Shown: positions 16,064-25,627, numbered from the stretch's first letter. The stretch: 64,000 nt of DNA from Croceimicrobium sp965656185 (GCA_965656185.1 CBFHJH010000008.1:1-64000), one strand, 5' to 3'. Notes: a model not told the origin generated them from the sequence alone. A program made the numbers and translations.

Positions 16064-17805
16064 CACAGTTTCTTTTCCAATTCGGTTAATACTCGGGTAC
16101 TTTCTTCGAAGTCTTGGGCCGCCGCTTCCACTTTTAAGCCGGTAAAGCGCGCCATCTCGGCTTTTTGCAAGAGCTCTTCCAAGCTTTTTAGAAGCGTGGG
16201 CTCGATGGCTCTTTCGCTTAAAGCGGAAGCGATCAATTCCTTACTGAGCTCACTTTTGGGAAGTTTCAGCTTATCCTCGAAATAACCCCAAATGGCATTT
16301 TCCAATTCTTGGTAAAAGGTTTCCGGATCTTTATCCTTTAAGGCCTTTTGCGCCTTAACGAGACGCTTACGTGCTACTTTACCCGCGCGCTGCACCCGTA
16401 ATTGATCACCTTGTTCCAATTCATGTCTTTTACGGCGCCAGATCAGGAAGCCCGCTAAGCCGATCAGGAAGGGCAATAGGCTGAGCAGCCAGAAAAGGCT
16501 GGAACCCAAAAAGCCTTCTCCTTTTTTACGCCAGGGGCTTTGGGTCTTGATGAAGAGGATGTCTTTATTGATGAAACTTACCTGTTCATTTTCTTTGGGA
16601 CTCATTACCCCATTTTGCTTCTCTTGGGGCGCCAAACTGCCGCCTTTAACTTTTACGCTGAATTCTTCGCTTTGCAGGCGGATATACTTCTTTTGTTCGG
16701 GGTCGAAATAACTGAACTCGATGGGTCCGATCTTGTATTCACCGCCGTAGCGCGGTACCAAAAGGTATTCTACCGTTTTAGAGCCACGCATGCCATAGCT
16801 GCCCACATTACTGTTTTCTTTGATCTCGGGGTCGAATACTTCGAAGGCGGTGGGGAATTCGATTTCCGGCAGCTCGGCTAACTTGATATTGCCCTTGCCC
16901 TCGATACGTAATTTGAGGGTCAAACTGCCATCGGTGTCGATCTCATCGGCACTAATGCTGGCATTCATGTTAAACTGTCCTACCGCCCCGCTAAAATTAA
17001 GCGGTCGGCCCTTGCTGGGCAGCGGTTTCACCTTGATATTGGGAAAGGGAGCAAGCAGGTCACGGTTCTCGGTTCGGGTAATGGGGAATCCGAAGATATC
17101 CCGACGGCGCGACTGCACACGCACCGGGATGCTCATGGCTACATTACCCGGAATGTAGTCTCCGTCTTTTTGGGGGATCAAGACCATTTTGCGCAGGTCG
17201 GCAACATAATAACGCTGGCCACCTAAATACTCCTCTTTGGTTTCGATGCGGTTTTGTTCGATGTTTTCTCGGTAAAAGCCTTTAAAATCAGGCTCGTCCT
17301 GAAAGCTGTGCTGGTAAACTTCCGAGCGAAAGTAAAGGCGGTAATTGGCGTAGATCGGTTCGCCCTGATAGACACTTTGATCGGAAACATAGGCTTTGAG
17401 GAATACGTCCTTGGGACGTTCACGCTTTTGGGTCGCCTGGGCTTCTACCACCTTGATCTCTACCGGCTCGGTGCGGTAAACCCGTCCTTCTACCTTAATA
17501 AAGGCCGGGTCTATGGTATAGGTACCGGTCTTGAGCGCTTTTAGAACGTAGGAGTAGGTAAGGTTGTAGCGGGTGCCACTATTATCCATAAAGGTGCTTA
17601 CCGAAGTGTTGGGTCCGCCCAAAACTTGTAAGCCCGGAAAACGTGGCGCCTGAAAATCGCTGCCGCGCTGGTTTACTTTAAACTCAACCACAAAGCGTTG
17701 TCCCACCGCTATTTGCTTCTGGCTAAGATGGGCGTGGAACTCCACTTGGGCCGAAAGTCCAAGGCCCAAGAAGAGGAAAACGGCTATGTTCAAAAAGCTT
17801 TTCAT
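16063..17805 (-). CDS. batD: BatD: large periplasmic/membrane Bat protein
   Basis: About 580 residues: signal peptide (KSFLNIAVFLFLGLGLSAQ), several beta-sandwich repeats typical of BatD (FVVEFKVNQRGSDFQAPRFPGLQVLGGP, LTLKLRIEGKGNIKLAELPEIEFP), one membrane helix near residue 440 (LFWLLSLLPFLIGLAGFLIW), and a basic helical cytoplasmic tail. A TAATG overlap with the batC stop selects the ATG at 17805. By family it is part of the Bacteroides aerotolerance complex; its biochemical role is unknown. Confidence 0.88.
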   Translation of the reverse strand: MKSFLNIAVFLFLGLGLSAQVEFHAHLSQKQIAVGQRFVVEFKVNQRGSDFQAPRFPGLQVLGGPNTSVSTFMDNSGTRYNLTYSYVLKALKTGTYTIDPAFIKVEGRVYRTEPVEIKVVEAQATQKRERPKDVFLKAYVSDQSVYQGEPIYANYRLYFRSEVYQHSFQDEPDFKGFYRENIEQNRIETKEEYLGGQRYYVADLRKMVLIPQKDGDYIPGNVAMSIPVRVQSRRRDIFGFPITRTENRDLLAPFPNIKVKPLPSKGRPLNFSGAVGQFNMNASISADEIDTDGSLTLKLRIEGKGNIKLAELPEIEFPTAFEVFDPEIKENSNVGSYGMRGSKTVEYLLVPRYGGEYKIGPIEFSYFDPEQKKYIRLQSEEFSVKVKGGSLAPQEKQNGVMSPKENEQVSFINKDILFIKTQSPWRKKGEGFLGSSLFWLLSLLPFLIGLAGFLIWRRKRHELEQGDQLRVQRAGKVARKRLVKAQKALKDKDPETFYQELENAIWGYFEDKLKLPKSELSKELIASALSERAIEPTLLKSLEELLQKAEMARFTGLKVEAAAQDFEESTRVLTELEKKL

Positions 17806-18557
17806 TACCAATCTTTAGAGCTATTGGAAGGTTTGGCTTTGATCTTTTTCTTCAGTAATTCTTTTTGCAGCTTCTCCTCATCGCGGTCTAAGGCCTCGAG
17901 CAGACGCTCTGCATTTTGCCGATTAATGTCGCGTTTTTGCGACTCAGACTGTGAAGGATCCTGCTTTTCTTGATCTTTCTGATCCTGATCCTTTTGATCT
18001 TGCTGCTGATCATTCTGATCCTGCTGATCCTTTTGATCCTCCTGATCTTTTTGATCTTGGTTCTGCTGATCTTTATCCTGATCGTCTTTGTCTTTGTCTT
18101 GATCTTTTTGCTGCTGCTGCTCTTGCTTTTGCTGCTCCAAGGCCTTGGCTAAATTGTAACGGGTTTCTTCGTCGGCCGGGTCATTAATTAGGGCTTTCTT
18201 GTAATGCTCGATCGCTTCTTTCAGTTTATTCTGCTTCAGATAGCTATTGGCCAAATTGTGATAAGCGGCGGCTCTTTCGCCTTTGCTTTCCGCCTTTGCG
18301 AGACTTTCCTGGAAGGCCTTTTCCGCTTCCTCAAAGCGCTCTTGTTTATAGAGGGCATCCCCCAAATTGAAGTTTAAGGTCTGCTGGTGTTTGTCCTCTT
18401 TTTTAAGGGCCTCACGGTAATTGATCTCGGCTTGATCGAAAGCCCCTTCGGCGTAAGCCTGATTGCCTTCTTGCACCTTTTTACGGGTGTTTTGGGCTTG
18501 TAGGCCGAGGCTTAAAGCCACTAAGAATAGGATCCAATTAGTTTTCATCTTGTTCAT
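17805..18557 (-). CDS. batC: BatC: TPR protein with charged Q/D/K low-complexity tract
   Basis: About 250 residues: signal peptide (KTNWILFLVALSLGLQAQ), three to four TPRs at about residues 22-140 (LNFNLGDALYKQERFEEAEK, AYHNLANSYLKQNKLKEAIE), then a ~65-residue tract made almost only of Q, D, K and E (about 142-208), then a short RLLEALDRDEEKLQKELLKKK segment. The gene overlaps batB; an ATG three codons inside (18548) is an alternative start. It probably acts as a periplasmic scaffold with BatA, BatB and BatD. Confidence 0.85.
   Translation of the reverse strand: MNKMKTNWILFLVALSLGLQAQNTRKKVQEGNQAYAEGAFDQAEINYREALKKEDKHQQTLNFNLGDALYKQERFEEAEKAFQESLAKAESKGERAAAYHNLANSYLKQNKLKEAIEHYKKALINDPADEETRYNLAKALEQQKQEQQQQKDQDKDKDDQDKDQQNQDQKDQEDQKDQQDQNDQQQDQKDQDQKDQEKQDPSQSESQKRDINRQNAERLLEALDRDEEKLQKELLKKKIKAKPSNSSKDW
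17945..18140. repeat. GATC-rich low-complexity DNA in batC
   Basis: Repeats of the type CTGATCCTTTTGATC and TCTTGATCTTTTTG encode the Q/D/K tract. The tract also leaves open shadow frames on the other strand, which are not genes. It is prone to slippage, so the copy number may vary between strains. Confidence 0.8.
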
Positions 18558-19581
18558 GGAATAGGTTTAAACTTTTGAACCACTGTGTTTTCCGTTCTAG
18601 AATGAAGACATCTAACAGTAATAACAGCAAGGCCGGTGCCAAGAGCCACTGGAATTGGTCTTCGTAATCGGCAAAAAGCGAGGTCTCGAACTGACTTTTT
18701 TCCATTTTTAGCAGGGCTTCCATAAGTTGCTCTACTGCTTTTCGGGTGCGGTTGCCATCGAGGAAGGCGCCATCTCCTTGCTCTGCTATTTCTTGCAGGA
18801 GGGGCGCATTGAGCTTGGTAATGACCACCTCTCCGTTTTGGTCTTTCTTATAGCCGGTGATCACCCCGCGGTTCTTAACGGGGATCGGTCCACCTCTTTC
18901 GGTACCAAGACCAATGGTGTAGATCTTTATCTGCGCTTCCAGCGCTTCGCTAATTACCGCATCGATACCCTCCTCATGGTCTTCACCATCGCTAAGAATC
19001 ACCAAGAGGCGATTCTTTTGATCTTCATCGTCGAAGTAGCGCGTGGCCAGATCGATCGCCTCGCCAATAGCGGTACCTTGGGAGGGGATGAGGTCGGTAT
19101 TAACATTTTTGAGGAAGAGCCGCGCAGCCCCGTAATCGGTAGTAATGGGCAATTGCGGATAAGCTCTACCGGCGTAGGTGATGATACCAATGCGGTCGCT
19201 CACCAATTCGTCAATGCTACGCGAGATGATCAGCTTGGCCCGCTCCAGGCGGTTGGGCTTCACGTCTTCGGCTAGCATACTCTTACTTACGTCTACTGCA
19301 AATACCAAGTCGATGCCTTCTCTTTGCACTGTTTCTAGGCGGCTGCCGATCTGCGGATTGACCAAGGCCAGGCTTAAAAAGCTGATCACGGCTAAGGCCA
19401 GGATAAATTTGATGAGCGGTTTATTCTGACTGCGCTCCGGACTTAGTTTTTCCAGTAATTCTTTGTCGCCAAAATAGTTTTGGGCCTTACGGCGCCATGC
19501 CAAATACATAAAGTACAGCAGGGCCAGGGCCGGCACCAGCAGCAATAAGTAGAAATATGTAGGTTCTTCTAATTGATACAT
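18538..19581 (-). CDS. batB: BatB: von Willebrand A membrane protein
   Basis: 347 residues. Two N-terminal membrane helices (about 7-28 and 57-75) precede a vWA domain with MIDAS sequence DVSKS (VFAVDVSKSMLAEDV), the Thr in QLPITTDYG, and ILSDGEDHEEG. A C-terminal helix (WLLAPALLLLLLDVFIL) follows. The domain probably binds a divalent cation and a partner protein. The start and the batA stop share TAATG, so translation is probably coupled. It is the partner of BatA in the operon. Confidence 0.9.
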   Translation of the reverse strand: MYQLEEPTYFYLLLLVPALALLYFMYLAWRRKAQNYFGDKELLEKLSPERSQNKPLIKFILALAVISFLSLALVNPQIGSRLETVQREGIDLVFAVDVSKSMLAEDVKPNRLERAKLIISRSIDELVSDRIGIITYAGRAYPQLPITTDYGAARLFLKNVNTDLIPSQGTAIGEAIDLATRYFDDEDQKNRLLVILSDGEDHEEGIDAVISEALEAQIKIYTIGLGTERGGPIPVKNRGVITGYKKDQNGEVVITKLNAPLLQEIAEQGDGAFLDGNRTRKAVEQLMEALLKMEKSQFETSLFADYEDQFQWLLAPALLLLLLDVFILERKTQWFKSLNLFHEQDEN

Positions 19582-20582
19582 TAGAGGAAGTTTTTCAATA
19601 AGGTGTAACGCAAGATCACTTCAAAGGCAAAAAGGCCCAAGGCCCAAAGGGCAAATAGATCGAACTCTTCATCATAAGTATAGAACTTGATTTCTTGCAA
19701 TTTGGTCTTTTCCAATTGGTCGATCTCTTTATAGATGGCCGAAAGTTTTTCATTATCGGTAGCCCGGAAATACTGTCCACCGGTTTCGGAGGCGATTTCT
19801 TTAAGCAGCTCTTCGTCGATGCTCACCGGTATGCGGTCGAAGATAAATCCGCCGCGACCATCGTAGCGCACGGGGGTGCGGGCCATACCTTTGGTACCTA
19901 CCCCAATGGTATAAACGCGAATACCAAATTCTTTGGCCAGCATGGCGGCGGTAAGTGGATCTACCTCGCCGCTGTTATTCTCCCCATCGGTAAGTAAAAT
20001 GGCCACCTTGCTCTTGGCCTTACTGTCTTTGAGTCGGTTTACCGAAGTAGCTAAGCCCATGCCAATGGCGGTGCCGTTTTTTATAAGGCCATGTTGCAGA
20101 TCCATTAGGGCATTGCGCAAAATTTTATGGTCGCTGGTAAGGGGGGTTTGGGTATAACTTTCGCCGGCGTAAACTACCAAACCGATCCGGTCGTTGGGTC
20201 GGCCTTCGATGAATTCGGAGGCTACCTCTTTGGTGGCTCCCAAACGGCTTGGTCGCAAGTCTTGGGCCAGCATACTAGCCGATACGTCTACGGCCATTAC
20301 GATGTCGATACCCTCGGTATTGCGAGAGCGGGTATTTTCTTCCGAGCTACGGGGGCGGGCCAGGGCAATAATGATAAAACCAATGGCGAAGATGCGCAAG
20401 ACTTGGGGTAGGTAGTGCAGCATAGACCAGCGGTTGGCCTTATGATGGGCAAGGAAATCGGCCTCCGGGAAATTGATTTCTGGGTAGCTGTTGCGCCGTT
20501 GCCAATAGTACCAAAAGGCGATTATTGGCAGCAGGCATAGGAGCCAGAGGAATTCGGGATTTTGAAATTCGTAATTAAACAT
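19581..20582 (-). CDS. batA: BatA: von Willebrand A membrane protein
   Basis: 333 residues with the same architecture as BatB: membrane helices at about 11-27 and 57-75, vWA domain with MIDAS DVSAS (VMAVDVSASMLAQDL), QTPLTSDH and ILLTDGENNSGE, and a C-terminal helix (LFALWALGLFAFEVIL). Together with MoxR and the DUF58 protein it forms the conserved core of Bat operons, linked in Bacteroides and Leptospira to oxidative or envelope stress. It overlaps the upstream gene by 8 bp. Confidence 0.9.
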   Translation of the reverse strand: MFNYEFQNPEFLWLLCLLPIIAFWYYWQRRNSYPEINFPEADFLAHHKANRWSMLHYLPQVLRIFAIGFIIIALARPRSSEENTRSRNTEGIDIVMAVDVSASMLAQDLRPSRLGATKEVASEFIEGRPNDRIGLVVYAGESYTQTPLTSDHKILRNALMDLQHGLIKNGTAIGMGLATSVNRLKDSKAKSKVAILLTDGENNSGEVDPLTAAMLAKEFGIRVYTIGVGTKGMARTPVRYDGRGGFIFDRIPVSIDEELLKEIASETGGQYFRATDNEKLSAIYKEIDQLEKTKLQEIKFYTYDEEFDLFALWALGLFAFEVILRYTLLKNFL

Positions 20583-21474
20583 CGGTAGACTGGGGCTTTT
20601 GATGTTGTTCTACAAACTGACGAATTACCTGGAGGGCCTTTTCGTTTTCGTGGGGCAGGGCTTTTTGCCGTGCGTATTTTACCATAGCACTAAGACGTAG
20701 GCTGCCGTTTAGCTCCTTGCGAAGCTCGCTATCCCTTACCTTGTTTTCCAGCTTTTGGATGAGCTCGTCGGCCGTGCTTTCCATGGCCTTCATCCCGTAT
20801 TCCCTTTCGAGGAAATGGCGCAGGATGTCTACTAATTCCGAAAAGTATTTCTTCTCTTCCCCTTGCTGCCATAGGCCGGCTGTTTCCAATTGACTTAAAG
20901 CTTCTAAGGCCCATTCTACCGGACTGCGCGGATCTTCGATCACCGGGGCAGCGCTACTTTGCGGGCTCCTTTTGGCGTATTTGCGGATGAGCCAGATAAC
21001 AAGGGCCACTATGGCTAAGCCTCCAAGGAGGTAAGCGGCAATTAGCCAGTAATTAAGCGGGATCTCCCGCGGATCTTTTATATCGAAATAGTCTTGATCT
21101 TCCTTGATCTGAGGGAAGAATACGCGGATCAGGGCTGAGTCGGACTGATAAGTTTGTTCGTCTACGATGAGCTTTAAAGCGGGGAGGTACACTTCGCCTG
21201 AGTCGAAGGAAGTGAGGCTAATTTTCTGCTTCAGCTCTATTTGATCGCCCTTTAATAGGCTGTCGATAGGGCCGCGTTCAATAATGGTTAAACCGGTGGC
21301 GCTGTCTAAAAGGGGCCATTGTAGTTGGGCTTTCGCCGGAACCAAGGCGCTAAGGCTTAACTCGATGGGCTCACCGATCTTGATCTGATTGGTATCTAGA
21401 GCGATCGAGAACTCACTTTGAGCCTGAAGGCCGAATTGCGTGGCCAGTAGTAAAAGTAGCAGGTACTTTTTCAT
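20575..21474 (-). CDS. Bat operon membrane protein of unknown function (DUF4381-like)
   Basis: About 299 residues. A signal peptide (KKYLLLLLLATQFGLQAQ) is followed by a beta-rich domain (FSIALDTNQIKIGEPIELSLS) that resembles the N-terminus of BatD, a membrane helix at about 155-178 (YWLIAAYLLGGLAIVALVIWLI), and a cytoplasmic helical domain (YFSELVDILRHFLEREYGMKAMESTADELI). Proteins of this layout sit between DUF58 and batA genes in many Bacteroidota. The ATG at 21474 overlaps the stop of the DUF58 gene as ATGA; the frame runs further upstream, but only by overlapping that gene. Confidence 0.75.
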   Translation of the reverse strand: MKKYLLLLLLATQFGLQAQSEFSIALDTNQIKIGEPIELSLSALVPAKAQLQWPLLDSATGLTIIERGPIDSLLKGDQIELKQKISLTSFDSGEVYLPALKLIVDEQTYQSDSALIRVFFPQIKEDQDYFDIKDPREIPLNYWLIAAYLLGGLAIVALVIWLIRKYAKRSPQSSAAPVIEDPRSPVEWALEALSQLETAGLWQQGEEKKYFSELVDILRHFLEREYGMKAMESTADELIQKLENKVRDSELRKELNGSLRLSAMVKYARQKALPHENEKALQVIRQFVEQHQKPQSTDV

Positions 21475-22340
21475 CGGCTGCGTTTTTTGAAGTAAGTTAA
21501 TAAGGCGGCGGGATAGCTTTGATCGATACGGATCGATAATTCGCCGGCACCACTGCGGAGAAAGCTTTCGCGGTAATACTTCCAATGATCTTTGAAGCGC
21601 GTTCGTAATTGGTGACGCAATTTATGGGAGCGGGTATTGATCCAAGAGATCTTCCCACTTTCTGGATCGCGCATCGGCAAGAGCCCTAAATTGGGTAATT
21701 CCTCTTCACGAGGGTCAAAGATACGGATGCCGGTAAGGTCGTGTTTGCGACTGGCGATCTTGAGGGCATCGCGGTAGCGGCTATCCATAAAATCGCTTAG
21801 AACGAAGGCGATCGCACGACGTTTTTGGAAAGCACTGAAAAAGCGTAAAGCCTCACCAATATTGGTTTTATTGCTTTGGGGCTTAAATTCGATGAGCTCG
21901 CGAATGATGCGCAGGGTATGCGATTTTCCCTTGGCCGGCGGAATAAACTTTTCCACCTTATCGCTAAAGAAGATCACCCCTACTTTATCATTATTCTGGA
22001 TGGCCGAAAAGGCTAGGGTAGCGCAGATCTCGGTGATCATTTCCCGTTTTAATTGGGAGCGTGAACCGAAATTTTCAGAGCCACTTAGATCCACGATCAA
22101 CATCAGCGTAAGCTCCCGTTCCTCCTCAAAGACCTTTATGTAAGGTTCATTGAGTTTAGCAGTAACATTCCAGTCGATCGCTCGAATATCGTCGCCAAAC
22201 TCATAACGACGTACTTCACTAAAGGCCATACCGCGCCCCTTAAAGCTGCTGTGGTACTCCCCCGAGAAGAGGTGATTACTGAGCCGCCTGGTCTTGATCT
22301 CGATGCGACGTACTTTTCTTAGAAGTTTTTGGGTGTCCAT
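21471..22340 (-). CDS. DUF58 domain protein of the Bat operon
   Basis: 289 residues, cytoplasmic, of the DUF58/vWA-like family: FSGEYHSSFKGRGMAFSEVR, YEFGDDIRAIDWNVTAKLN (the DUF58 signature), LMLIVDLSGSENFGS (degenerate MIDAS-like DLSGS) and RAIAFVLSDFMDS. It nearly always accompanies a MoxR ATPase, which may act on it. It lies 15 bp downstream of moxR and overlaps the next gene by 4 bp. Confidence 0.9.
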   Translation of the reverse strand: MDTQKLLRKVRRIEIKTRRLSNHLFSGEYHSSFKGRGMAFSEVRRYEFGDDIRAIDWNVTAKLNEPYIKVFEEERELTLMLIVDLSGSENFGSRSQLKREMITEICATLAFSAIQNNDKVGVIFFSDKVEKFIPPAKGKSHTLRIIRELIEFKPQSNKTNIGEALRFFSAFQKRRAIAFVLSDFMDSRYRDALKIASRKHDLTGIRIFDPREEELPNLGLLPMRDPESGKISWINTRSHKLRHQLRTRFKDHWKYYRESFLRSGAGELSIRIDQSYPAALLTYFKKRSR

Positions 22341-22355
22341 AAATGCTTCCGGCTA

Positions 22356-23360
22356 TTATGGTACTTCGATCTGGTCTACGATTTGGCTAATAAGGTCTTC
22401 ACTGCTTACGTTCTCAGCCTCCGCTTCGTAAGTGATGCCTATACGATGACGTAGAACATCTTTGACAACGGCGCGCACGTCTTCGGGAATTACGTAGCCG
22501 CGGTGTTTGATGAAGGCATGCACTTTGGCCGCGCTAGCCAAGGCGATACTACCTCGCGGGGAGGCGCCAAATTCGATCAAAGGCTTTAAGCTGGGTAAGC
22601 GGTATTCTTCCGGATTACGGGTAGCAAATATGATGTCGAGAATATAGCGTTCGATCTTTTCGTCCATGTAAACCTCTTGCACTACTTCCCGTGCTTTGAG
22701 GATCTGCTCCAGTTTAACCACCGGTTTGATCTCTTCGAAACCTCCTTGCAGATTTTGACGCATGATAAGACGTTCTTCTTCCTTTTTAGGATAGGTGATC
22801 ACGGTCTTTAGCATGAAGCGATCACTCTGGGCTTCGGGAAGGGGATAGGTGCCTTCTTGCTCTACCGGGTTTTGGGTGGCCAATACTAAAAACGGCTTGG
22901 GCAATTGATGCGTTTCTTCCCCGATGGTTACCTGGCGTTCTTGCATCGCTTCCAAGAGGGCGCTTTGCACTTTAGCCGGGGCGCGGTTGATCTCATCGGC
23001 CAATACGAAATTGGCGAAAATGGGTCCTTTCTTTATGGCGAACTCATTTTTCTGCATGTTGTAGATCTGGGTACCGATCACATCACTGGGCAAGAGGTCG
23101 GGGGTAAACTGCACGCGACTGTAGTCGGCTTCTACCGCTTGGGCCAAAGATTTAATGGCAAGGGTCTTGGCCAAGCCCGGCACCCCTTCTAATAGAATAT
23201 GACCATTGCCGAGTAGGGCGATCAATAAACGCTCTAACATGGTCTTTTGTCCAATAATGGACTTATTGACCTCCATCATTAACAGATCAATGAAGGCACT
23301 CTCCTTTTCGATCTTTTCATTCAGGGCGCGGATGTCTACCGCGGCATCATTTGTTTCCAT
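22356..23360 (-). CDS. moxR: MoxR-family AAA+ ATPase
   Basis: 334 residues, first gene of the Bat operon. Walker A is GVPGLAKT, Walker B is FVLADEINRAPAK, sensor 1 region is LVLATQNPVEQEGTYPLPEAQSDRF, and the arginine and lid region is RSPSLKP-like (RLPSLKPLIEFGASPRGSIALA). MoxR proteins are chaperone-like ATPases that activate or assemble vWA-containing complexes, here probably BatA and BatB. Expression probably starts in the ~400-bp intergenic region upstream and covers all eight genes. Confidence 0.92.
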   Translation of the reverse strand: METNDAAVDIRALNEKIEKESAFIDLLMMEVNKSIIGQKTMLERLLIALLGNGHILLEGVPGLAKTLAIKSLAQAVEADYSRVQFTPDLLPSDVIGTQIYNMQKNEFAIKKGPIFANFVLADEINRAPAKVQSALLEAMQERQVTIGEETHQLPKPFLVLATQNPVEQEGTYPLPEAQSDRFMLKTVITYPKKEEERLIMRQNLQGGFEEIKPVVKLEQILKAREVVQEVYMDEKIERYILDIIFATRNPEEYRLPSLKPLIEFGASPRGSIALASAAKVHAFIKHRGYVIPEDVRAVVKDVLRHRIGITYEAEAENVSSEDLISQIVDQIEVP

Positions 23361-23777
23361 GTATTCTTTTAAATCGGTTAGAACGAATTAAAGCTTTTGA
23401 GTAGCATGCGAATTTGCTTGTTTCCGCGCTAGTGCTGCGTTAAAGGCTTGTTAAATTCTTTTTTACATCTACTTATTGGTCAATGCTATAGAATGCAAAT
23501 CGCAAGAATAGCCAAATTGTTTTGGCTGCCCCAAGAAATTAAGCGCTTTGCCGCAATTTTAATTTAAGGTTAAAAGGGAAGCTGCATTCTAGAGGGTGAT
23601 AATCAGCCAGCTACTTAAAAATAGGTGCGAAAAATTGTGGCTGTCGATCGCCGCCAAATTACCAGAGCTTTTCCTTAAGGTTAAGGCGGCTCAAATTGAT
23701 CACATAGCCTTAAAAAAGGCTTAGGCTTGAGCTAAGATCAGGGGGTCACTTTTGTGCTGCAATTCAATATCAACACA
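23361..23777. promoter_or_regulatory. Divergent intergenic region between moxR and the PhoX-like gene
   Basis: About 417 bp with no coding potential; it must hold the Bat operon promoter (leftward) and the phosphatase promoter (rightward). The rightward side has CACTTTTG at about 23748-23755, one mismatch from TAnnTTTG, with a TTG about 20 bases upstream. I see no clear exact -7 motif for moxR. Confidence 0.35.
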
Positions 23778-25610
23778 ATGAAAAAAATTTTACTAAGTAC
23801 TGCCGCCCTGCTTTTGGCTTATGGAAGTAAGGCGCAATCATTCTCTCCGGAGATCGACGTGACCAACTGGGAACCAACCACCGTAATGGTACCGCCATCT
23901 CCTCTAATTACCCAATACCTATTTATCGGTGGTCACCATAAAGTGCAAACTACTGCTACTTATGGTAATGCTGCCGGTGAAGCTCTCGCTAAGCAATGGC
24001 ATGACTTTATTGGTTTTACCCCCGATAACAATGGTTCTGACCTAGGTTGGGTAAGTGTAAACCACGAAATGGTGGTAAGCAATGACTCGATCGGCGACGG
24101 TGGAGGTATGAGCGTATTTAAAGTACGTCGCGATCCGGCAACCGACTCTTTGATCATCGTAGATCAAACCCTTAGCGACGGTCGTCAGGGTAAATACTTC
24201 GCAGTAGACTTTGCCAATACCGTAGGTGAAACTGGTATGAACTGTGGTGGGATCACCGGTCCCGACGGTAGAATCTGGACCGCCGAAGAATGGTGGAGAG
24301 GCGACAATGGCTCTATTGCCGACCGCGACACAGGCGACTTCACCATCGGAACCGGAACCGCGAACTATCCGGTAAGCGAAGGTTTCGCCGGCTACAACGG
24401 TCAAACCATTAAAAAGTATCAGAACTACAACTATATGGTAGAGATCGACCCTCGCGAGGCTAAAGCCGTTCGCAAGCAGTACAACTGGGGTCGTCAGCCT
24501 TTCGAAGGTGGCGCCGTAATGCCCGACAATAAAACGGTTTATTTAGGAGCAGACGCCACGCCTGGTTTCTTTACCAAATTCGTAGCCGATAATGCCGGTG
24601 ACTTTACCAGCGGAAGGACCTACGTATACAAGCACGATGCTACGGGTAGCAAGTGGGTAGAGATCGACAATAGCGATTTCAGCAAGATGCTGAACTTTAG
24701 CGCTGAGGCAGTAAATGCCGGCGCTACCATGTTTAACCGTATCGAGTGGGTCGTAGAGATCGGAGGTAAGGTATACTTCACCGAAACCGGTCGTGATAAC
24801 CCAGCAGGACGTTGGGCCGGAGAAAAAGCGGCCGGTGCCGTATTTGCTCCGCATCACATCGCACGTGCCGCCGATCAGAGCATCGAGTTCAACAAAACCA
24901 TTACGCCAGACAGCGCCCAGTACTGGGACTACTACGGTCGTGTGATCGAGTATGATCCAGCTACCGAGATGACTTCAGTTTTTATGGAAGGAGGTCCTTA
25001 TTTCTCAGTAGATCCAGCGGTAGCACAGTATCCTGACGTGCATCTTTCTAATCCTGATGGATTAAACAAGATCACCATTAACGGTAAAGATTATATGTTG
25101 ATCAACGAAGACTTGAACGGGACTTCTAAAGGTCGCACTCCGGCCGGAATTAGCAACCGTACTTGTGAGTTATTCATGCTTGATATGAGCATCCAAAACC
25201 CTACTTTGAACGACCTAGTGCGTATTGCCTATGTACCAGTAGGAGCAGAGATCACCGGTGCCATCGGTACTCCTGACGGAAAGACCATCCTATTTAACAG
25301 TCAGCACCCAAGCACTTCGAATCCTTTCCCTTATAATAACTCTTTGACCGTAGCGATCACCGGTTGGGATCAAGTTACCATTGGCGTGCCTGAGAATACT
25401 TTCTCTGGCGAGATGTTCGAGATGTACCCTAACCCAGCTACCCGCACGCTTTACTTCAGCGAGCGCGGCGATATTGCTATCTACAATGTGAACGGTAAGC
25501 GGATGAACGTTTACCGCGATGTGGAGAACATCGACATCAGTCACCTAAGACCTGGGGTGTACTTTGTGCAGAATGCTGCCGGTACTACTCAGAAACTAGT
25601 GGTAAAGTAA
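23778..25610 (+). CDS. PhoX-like secreted phosphatase (DUF839) with T9SS domain
   Basis: About 610 residues with a signal peptide (KKILLSTAALLLAYGSKAQ). The body matches PhoX/DUF839 proteins: GWVSVNHEMVVSND, TGMNCGGITGPDGRIWTAEEWW, EGGAVMPDNKTVYLGADATPGFFTKFVA and LNNPDGL-like NPDGLNKI segments, expected to hold Ca and Fe ligands. The last ~75 residues (MFEMYPNPATRTLYF) are a T9SS sorting domain, so the enzyme is secreted or surface-bound. By family it is an alkaline phosphatase releasing phosphate from organic esters. The frame extends to a TTG at 23754 but the ATG at 23778 starts the signal peptide. A strong terminator follows. Confidence 0.8.
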   Translation: MKKILLSTAALLLAYGSKAQSFSPEIDVTNWEPTTVMVPPSPLITQYLFIGGHHKVQTTATYGNAAGEALAKQWHDFIGFTPDNNGSDLGWVSVNHEMVVSNDSIGDGGGMSVFKVRRDPATDSLIIVDQTLSDGRQGKYFAVDFANTVGETGMNCGGITGPDGRIWTAEEWWRGDNGSIADRDTGDFTIGTGTANYPVSEGFAGYNGQTIKKYQNYNYMVEIDPREAKAVRKQYNWGRQPFEGGAVMPDNKTVYLGADATPGFFTKFVADNAGDFTSGRTYVYKHDATGSKWVEIDNSDFSKMLNFSAEAVNAGATMFNRIEWVVEIGGKVYFTETGRDNPAGRWAGEKAAGAVFAPHHIARAADQSIEFNKTITPDSAQYWDYYGRVIEYDPATEMTSVFMEGGPYFSVDPAVAQYPDVHLSNPDGLNKITINGKDYMLINEDLNGTSKGRTPAGISNRTCELFMLDMSIQNPTLNDLVRIAYVPVGAEITGAIGTPDGKTILFNSQHPSTSNPFPYNNSLTVAITGWDQVTIGVPENTFSGEMFEMYPNPATRTLYFSERGDIAIYNVNGKRMNVYRDVENIDISHLRPGVYFVQNAAGTTQKLVVK

Positions 25611-25627
25611 GATAGAACCTGAACATG

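Noticed and set aside
17970..18152. Leu/Ile-only plus-strand frame
   Set aside because: It is the antisense image of the batC Q/D/K tract, not a membrane peptide.
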